In this document: piece after piece, positions 60,278 to 64,000 of the stretch
How positions within the stretch are numbered: position 1 is the first letter of the stretch
Layout of the letters: every line of letters starts with the position of its first letter
From: Alphaproteobacteria bacterium
GTDB taxonomy: Bacteria > Pseudomonadota > Alphaproteobacteria > Caulobacterales > Maricaulaceae
Direction: 5' to 3'
Assembly: GCA_024742735.1 (NCBI GenBank)
Contig: JANSXV010000001.1
Coordinates: 434,001 to 498,000 of the forward strand
Length of the DNA stretch: 64,000 nucleotides
Position numbers and translations under genes: made by a program
Notes under the pieces: generated by a model
What the model was told of the DNA's origin: nothing
The model's database searches: none
What the model saw: the letters and a program-made list of their open reading frames with translations, nothing else

Positions 60278-61729
60278 ATGCTTAATCGCCATCTCCTTGC
60301 GTATCTGCCGGTCTATCTGGCGCAAGGCCTCGTCGGGTTCGGCGCGGTGGCTGTGTTCACGCGCCTCCTGTCGCCGGAAGAGTACGGACGGTATGTCCTG
60401 ATCCTGGCCGCTGCGTCCCTGATCGGCACGCTGGCCTTCACCTGGCTCGATGCCGCCGTAGCGCGCCACCATGCCAGAGCCGCTGCACGCGGGCGTCTGC
60501 CCGGCCAGCTGTTCACCGCCTGGAAGCTCTACGCCCTTCTTGCGGCTCCGGCCGCGATTCTGGGCGGACTGGCTCTCTGGCTCGCGCCGCTCGGGGCCGA
60601 GCTTAAGGCCGCATGCAGCTTCGCCTTCGTCTATACGCTGATCCGGTCCGGCCTGACCCTCGCTCTGGAGACCCGGCGCGCCGGTGGAGAGGCCTGGCGT
60701 TATTCGCTGCTGGAGACCTTCACGCTGTCGGCCGGTTTCGCGCTTGGCGTCGTGTTCGTCAGCGCAGGCGGGCTCGGCGCGGCCGGCCCGTTCGCTGGAA
60801 TGGCGCTGGCCGCCGCGATCGCCTTTCTGATCGATGCGCCTGTTTTGCTGTCGAAATCCAAGCGCGATCGCGCCGACTCCAAACGCGCCGCGGCGTTCTT
60901 CGCCTATGGCGCTCCGGTGGCCGTGTCCCTGATCTTCGAACACCTGCTCAGCGTCGGCGACCGCTTCGTGATCGCGGCCTTCCTGGGTGAAGCGGCGACC
61001 GGCGCCTATGCGGCCGGCTACGCCGTGGCCGATCGCTCGCTGTCCATCGTATTTCTGTGGCTCGGCACGACGACCGGGCCTTTGCTGATCGCCGCCCTGG
61101 AGCATCGTGGCCGCGCTGCAGCCCGGGACGTCGCACGCAACACCGCCGGCCTCATGGCGCTGATCGGCTTTCCCGCCGCAGCCGGCCTCGCCCTGGTGTC
61201 AGGCGATGTCGCCCGGCTCCTGATCGGCGCGGAGATCGCCGGGCAAGCCGCCAATGTCATCCCCTTCATCGCGCTGTCCGGCCTGATGAACGGGATCATG
61301 ACCTTCTATTTCCACGAAGCTTACATCCTCGGCCGGCGGCCGCGCGCCATGGCGATGATCATGGCCTCCGCGGCCATCCTCAATCTTGTCCTGAACCTCA
61401 TCTTGACCCCGCGCTTCGGGCTGACCGGCGCCGCGCTGGCGACCGTGATCGCCTATGGCGCTGCGCTTGTGACCTGCGCGGTCCATGGCCGGGCCGCCTT
61501 CCCCTTGCCTGTGCCTGTGAAGGCCTGGTCCAGCGCCGCCCTGGCGACCGGCGTCATGGCCGTCGTGCTGGTGATCCTGCCGTCACCGGACGCCGCATTC
61601 GCGGCCCTGATCGTGAAGGTGGGCGGTGGCGTTGCGGCCTACGGCGCGGCCGCATTGCTGCTGGATGTGGCGGGTTGCCGGTCTTTCGTACTGGCCCGGC
61701 TTAGCACGCCGAAGGAGGCGCAGGCATGA
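60278..61729 (+). CDS. Polysaccharide flippase (Wzx/MOP superfamily, HfsF-like)
   Basis: A 483-residue polytopic protein with 12-14 membrane helices of the oligosaccharide-flippase family: LAYLPVYLAQGLVGFGAVAVFTRLLSPEEYGRYVLIL at the N-terminus and AAGYAVADRSLSIVFLWLGTTTGPLL midway are typical. It moves undecaprenyl-linked glycans across the inner membrane. It is followed without gap by GT2 and deacetylase genes, the order of hfsF-hfsG-hfsH in Caulobacter. The 146-base divergent gap before it contains a direct repeat of GTCAAAAC. Confidence 0.88.
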   Translation: MLNRHLLAYLPVYLAQGLVGFGAVAVFTRLLSPEEYGRYVLILAAASLIGTLAFTWLDAAVARHHARAAARGRLPGQLFTAWKLYALLAAPAAILGGLALWLAPLGAELKAACSFAFVYTLIRSGLTLALETRRAGGEAWRYSLLETFTLSAGFALGVVFVSAGGLGAAGPFAGMALAAAIAFLIDAPVLLSKSKRDRADSKRAAAFFAYGAPVAVSLIFEHLLSVGDRFVIAAFLGEAATGAYAAGYAVADRSLSIVFLWLGTTTGPLLIAALEHRGRAAARDVARNTAGLMALIGFPAAAGLALVSGDVARLLIGAEIAGQAANVIPFIALSGLMNGIMTFYFHEAYILGRRPRAMAMIMASAAILNLVLNLILTPRFGLTGAALATVIAYGAALVTCAVHGRAAFPLPVPVKAWSSAALATGVMAVVLVILPSPDAAFAALIVKVGGGVAAYGAAALLLDVAGCRSFVLARLSTPKEAQA

Positions 61730-62652
61730 CCGGCCCGATGACGGAAACGCTGCACAATGCCGCCTGGGCGCAATGCCAGGCGGTCCGGCTTTCTGTGCTG
61801 ATCCCCTTCTACAATGACGATCCGCGCCCCCTGATCACGGCGCTGACGACCACCCTGCCCGAAGGTGTGGAGATCCTCGCCCTCGATGACGGCCGACCGG
61901 ATCATGCGCTCAACTCCCTGGTCGCATCGGCGGTTAATGACCTGAAGTCGCCCTGCGCCCTTCTGACCTCGCGGATCAATCGAGGCCGCTCCGCAGCCCG
62001 CAACCGGCTGGCTCAGGCCTCGCGGGGGGCCTGGCTTCTGTTTCTCGACGCCGACATGGTCCCGGGCCCGGACTTTATCACCCGCTGGCTGCTCGCCATG
62101 GAGAATACCGGCGCCGACGCCCTGTTCGGCGGCTACAAGCCTGGCGTTCCGACCTCTGATACCCGGGTCCATGCCTGCCTCGCTGCTGCAAGCGATCCGG
62201 CGGATGCTGCAGAGCGGTCGCGCATCGGTGCGACAGCGGTGTGCTCATCCAATCTGGCCGCCCGGCGCGAGGTTCTTCACACGATCCCGTTTGAAGAAAG
62301 CTACGCAGGATGGGGCTGGGAGGACGTGGACTGGGCGCTCAGCGCCGCGCAGCAATTCCGGCTCGGCCATATCGACAATCCCGCCAGCCATGCCGGGCTC
62401 GAGACCGTCGATGAGCTCCTGTCGAAGTTCGCGCGCTCCGGCGAGAACTTTGCACGATTGCTGCAGCGCCATCCTGATTATGCTGCGCGCCCTGGCGCAA
62501 AGCTCGCCCTCCTGCTGCAGAGATTCAGGCTCGGCTGGGCCGCCCGCCTCGCCGGGTCGACCGCCGCGCGCCTGCCCTTGCCGGCTCACCTGCGTGTGCT
62601 GGGCCTGAAGCTCTACCGCGCCGGCGTCGGCGCGAAGGCGGTCAAAGCATGA
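61726..62652 (+). CDS. Glycosyltransferase family 2 (HfsG-like)
   Basis: A 308-residue GT2 with RLSVLIPFYNDDPRPLITAL, ILALDDGRPDHAL, GRSAARNRLAQASRGAWLLFLDADMVPGPDFI (donor-binding and DxD) and YAGWGWEDVDWALSAAQQ, which contains the acceptor-site ED motif. It adds sugars to the lipid-linked repeat. Start overlaps the flippase stop (ATGA), and its stop overlaps the deacetylase start. Confidence 0.9.
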   Translation: MTGPMTETLHNAAWAQCQAVRLSVLIPFYNDDPRPLITALTTTLPEGVEILALDDGRPDHALNSLVASAVNDLKSPCALLTSRINRGRSAARNRLAQASRGAWLLFLDADMVPGPDFITRWLLAMENTGADALFGGYKPGVPTSDTRVHACLAAASDPADAAERSRIGATAVCSSNLAARREVLHTIPFEESYAGWGWEDVDWALSAAQQFRLGHIDNPASHAGLETVDELLSKFARSGENFARLLQRHPDYAARPGAKLALLLQRFRLGWAARLAGSTAARLPLPAHLRVLGLKLYRAGVGAKAVKA

Positions 62653-63419
62653 GCGAGGCCGCCTACATCCCGGCCTCGGGCTTGTCCGGCAAGCTGCAGC
62701 GCCTGTCCGCGCGCACCTTCGCGCGCGCGCCGCTGAGGATTAAGCTGGCGCGGCCCCTGGTCAGCTTCACGTTCGACGATTTCCCCAGGAGCGCCGCCAC
62801 GACGGGCGCAGCGCTTCTGGAAGCCAGGGGGTGGGCGGGGACCTATTTTGCTGCAGGCGGGTTCAAGGACCAGACGACCCACCACGGAGCCATGTTCGAC
62901 ATCGAAGACCTGAACCGCCTGACGGCGAACGGCCACGAGATCGCCTGTCACAGCTTCTCTCATCTCGATGCTTCATCCAGCCGGGACAGCCGCTTCCTGG
63001 AAGACGTCGAGCGCAACGCCGAATTCTTCACAGACGCCGGCCTGGATGCCGCGCAAACCTTCGCCTTTCCCTACGGCGAAGCGACGGCGGGCCTGAAGCG
63101 TGCGCTCATCAAACGCTACGGCGCTCTTCGCGGCGTGCGGCCTGGCGTCAATCGCGGAACTGCCGACCGGGCCCTGCTTAAAGCCGTTCCGCTGGATGGC
63201 GGGCTGGCGGGGCTTCAGCGCGCTGTCGACGCCGTGCGTGACGCCGCACGCGAGCCGGGCTGGCTCATCTTCTACGGCCATGATGTCCAGGACCTGCCAA
63301 CCACGTGGGGGTGCACGCCGGAATTCCTGGCCGCTGTTGTCGAGGCGGTCGAGGCGGTTAATGCCGACGTCCTGCCGATGAACCAGGCGCTCGCCCGCAT
63401 TGAGGGGGGCGCTGCATGA
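62649..63419 (+). CDS. Polysaccharide deacetylase (NodB family, HfsH-like)
   Basis: A 256-residue NodB-fold deacetylase. Active-site motifs: FTFDDFP (Asp43, Asp44; the first is the catalytic base), HEIACHSFSHLDAS (metal His101, His105), RGVRPGVNRG and FYGHDVQDLP near the C-terminus. It lacks a signal peptide, as does Caulobacter HfsH, which deacetylates the holdfast glycan and so makes it adhesive. Length matches HfsH closely. Overlaps both neighbours by 4 bases. Confidence 0.9.
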   Translation: MSEAAYIPASGLSGKLQRLSARTFARAPLRIKLARPLVSFTFDDFPRSAATTGAALLEARGWAGTYFAAGGFKDQTTHHGAMFDIEDLNRLTANGHEIACHSFSHLDASSSRDSRFLEDVERNAEFFTDAGLDAAQTFAFPYGEATAGLKRALIKRYGALRGVRPGVNRGTADRALLKAVPLDGGLAGLQRAVDAVRDAAREPGWLIFYGHDVQDLPTTWGCTPEFLAAVVEAVEAVNADVLPMNQALARIEGGAA

Positions 63420-64000
63420 CGCTTGCAGTCCTCATCCCGACCTTCCGCCGCAACGCCTCGCTCGAGCGGGCGCTGAAAAGCGTGTTCTCGCAAACCCTGA
63501 CCCCTGACCGGATCGTGGTGGCTGACAACTCTCCGGAAGGCGGCGCGCGGGACGTAATCGCTGCTCTGGAGGCTGAAGCGCCCTGCCCGCTCGTCTATGT
63601 GCACGCCTGCCAGCCTGGCGTCGCGAACGCCCGCAACGCCGGTTTCGCCGCGTGCGCCAATATGGACCGGATCGCCCAGCTGGACGACGATGAAAGCGCT
63701 TACCCGGGCTGGCTTGCGGCGCTCGCGGCCGTCGCCGACGCCACAGGGGCGGCTGTCGTATTCGGGCCGGTTGATCCGGAGGCTGAGGGCGCCGGCATAG
63801 CGCGCACCGCCTGGCTGCGCCGGCTTTATGCTCGCCTGCCGGAGCTGCCGGACGGCGTGACCACGAAGCCCTGGGGCTGCGGAAATTCCCTCATCGACCA
63901 GCGCGCCGGGAAGCTGCCGTCGCCACCCTTTGATCCGGCGGCGAACGAAACCGGCGGTGAGGACGACCGCCTGTTTTCAATCCTCGCCCGTAGCCGCGCT
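63416..64000 (+). CDS. Glycosyltransferase family 2, 3'-truncated by window edge
   Basis: The frame from the ATG at 63416 (overlapping the deacetylase stop) stays open to the window end, giving 195 residues of a GT2: LAVLIPTFRRNASLERALKSVFSQTL, VVADNSPEGG, GVANARNAGFAACANMDRIAQLDDDE (DxD) and GCGNSLIDQ with a C-terminal GGEDDRLF acceptor motif. It extends the polysaccharide operon; the complete product cannot be judged. Confidence 0.9.
   Translation, partial: MTLAVLIPTFRRNASLERALKSVFSQTLTPDRIVVADNSPEGGARDVIAALEAEAPCPLVYVHACQPGVANARNAGFAACANMDRIAQLDDDESAYPGWLAALAAVADATGAAVVFGPVDPEAEGAGIARTAWLRRLYARLPELPDGVTTKPWGCGNSLIDQRAGKLPSPPFDPAANETGGEDDRLFSILARSRA

Overview
The window is GC-rich, densely packed chromosomal DNA from an alphaproteobacterium. 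The gene set points to the stalked Maricaulales/Hyphomonadaceae group (Maricaulis/Oceanicaulis-like): a PopA-like degenerate GGDEF protein, a ChrR-type cupin regulator, DUF502, SdhE, an NDUFS4-type complex I subunit, and a flippase-GT2-deacetylase series in the order of Caulobacter hfsF-hfsG-hfsH. This placement is inference; there is no rRNA or other marker here to fix it. I see no prophage, transposon, CRISPR array or plasmid backbone.

Layout. 1-4.7 kb (+): NfeD/slipin pair, FAH-family hydrolase, tryptophan 2,3-dioxygenase, an AsnC-type ligand domain and L-serine dehydratase. 4.9-8.7 kb (-): 3-oxoacid CoA-transferase scoAB, a YihY membrane protein and a CaiB-type racemase. 8.8-16.7 kb: PopA-like c-di-GMP protein, mfd, sdhE, recG and DUF502, with several families of intergenic palindromes. 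17.5-21.1 kb: a DUF3089 protein and the LPS genes hldE and kdsA.

21.1-30.6 kb is the most coherent block. A + operon (photolyase, FAD oxidoreductase, DUF1365, cyclopropane-synthase-like methyltransferase) faces a - operon (chrR, SDR, DUF6134, FeS-type photolyase, SDR). Each is preceded by a TGATCC-N18-TARNA-like promoter matching the Rhodobacter RpoE/ChrR (singlet-oxygen) consensus, so the block reads as a light/singlet-oxygen defence regulon for DNA repair and membrane-lipid modification. No sigma-factor gene lies beside chrR, and half of its N-terminal zinc site is missing.

30.6-44.3 kb is housekeeping: cysK, an orphan amino-acid-binding protein, metC, a SulP transporter, three tRNAs (Arg-TCT, Pro-TGG, Glu-TTC), a complex I subunit, DUF192, a large secreted protein of unknown function, ppa, a Baeyer-Villiger monooxygenase, recJ and glpX. 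44.4-52.4 kb: phaC with a long Ala/Lys-rich N-terminal tail, a lower-GC orphan, ratA-like, lipA and lpdA; between lipA and lpdA sit three envelope genes (a polymer-forming/bactofilin-like membrane protein, a lipoprotein and a repeat protein) with an AT-rich operator region. 52.5-54.4 kb: three tandem secreted tail-collar-domain proteins ending in a clear terminator. 54.5-55.4 kb: a DhlA-type haloalkane dehalogenase. 55.4-64 kb: a polysaccharide locus (GT39, GT2, Tat-exported glycosidase-like protein, CelD/FemAB acyltransferase, flippase, GT2, deacetylase, GT2), probably for holdfast or a related exopolysaccharide, running off the right edge.

Typical compact features recur: many ATGA/GTGA start-stop overlaps, and four convergent pairs that overlap by exactly 4 bp at their stop codons. 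No wholly new system is proven here. The best leads are the RpoE-like lipid/photolyase regulon with an odd chrR, the bactofilin-like envelope trio with tandem operators, the collar-protein triplet and the Tat glycosidase in the holdfast-like locus.
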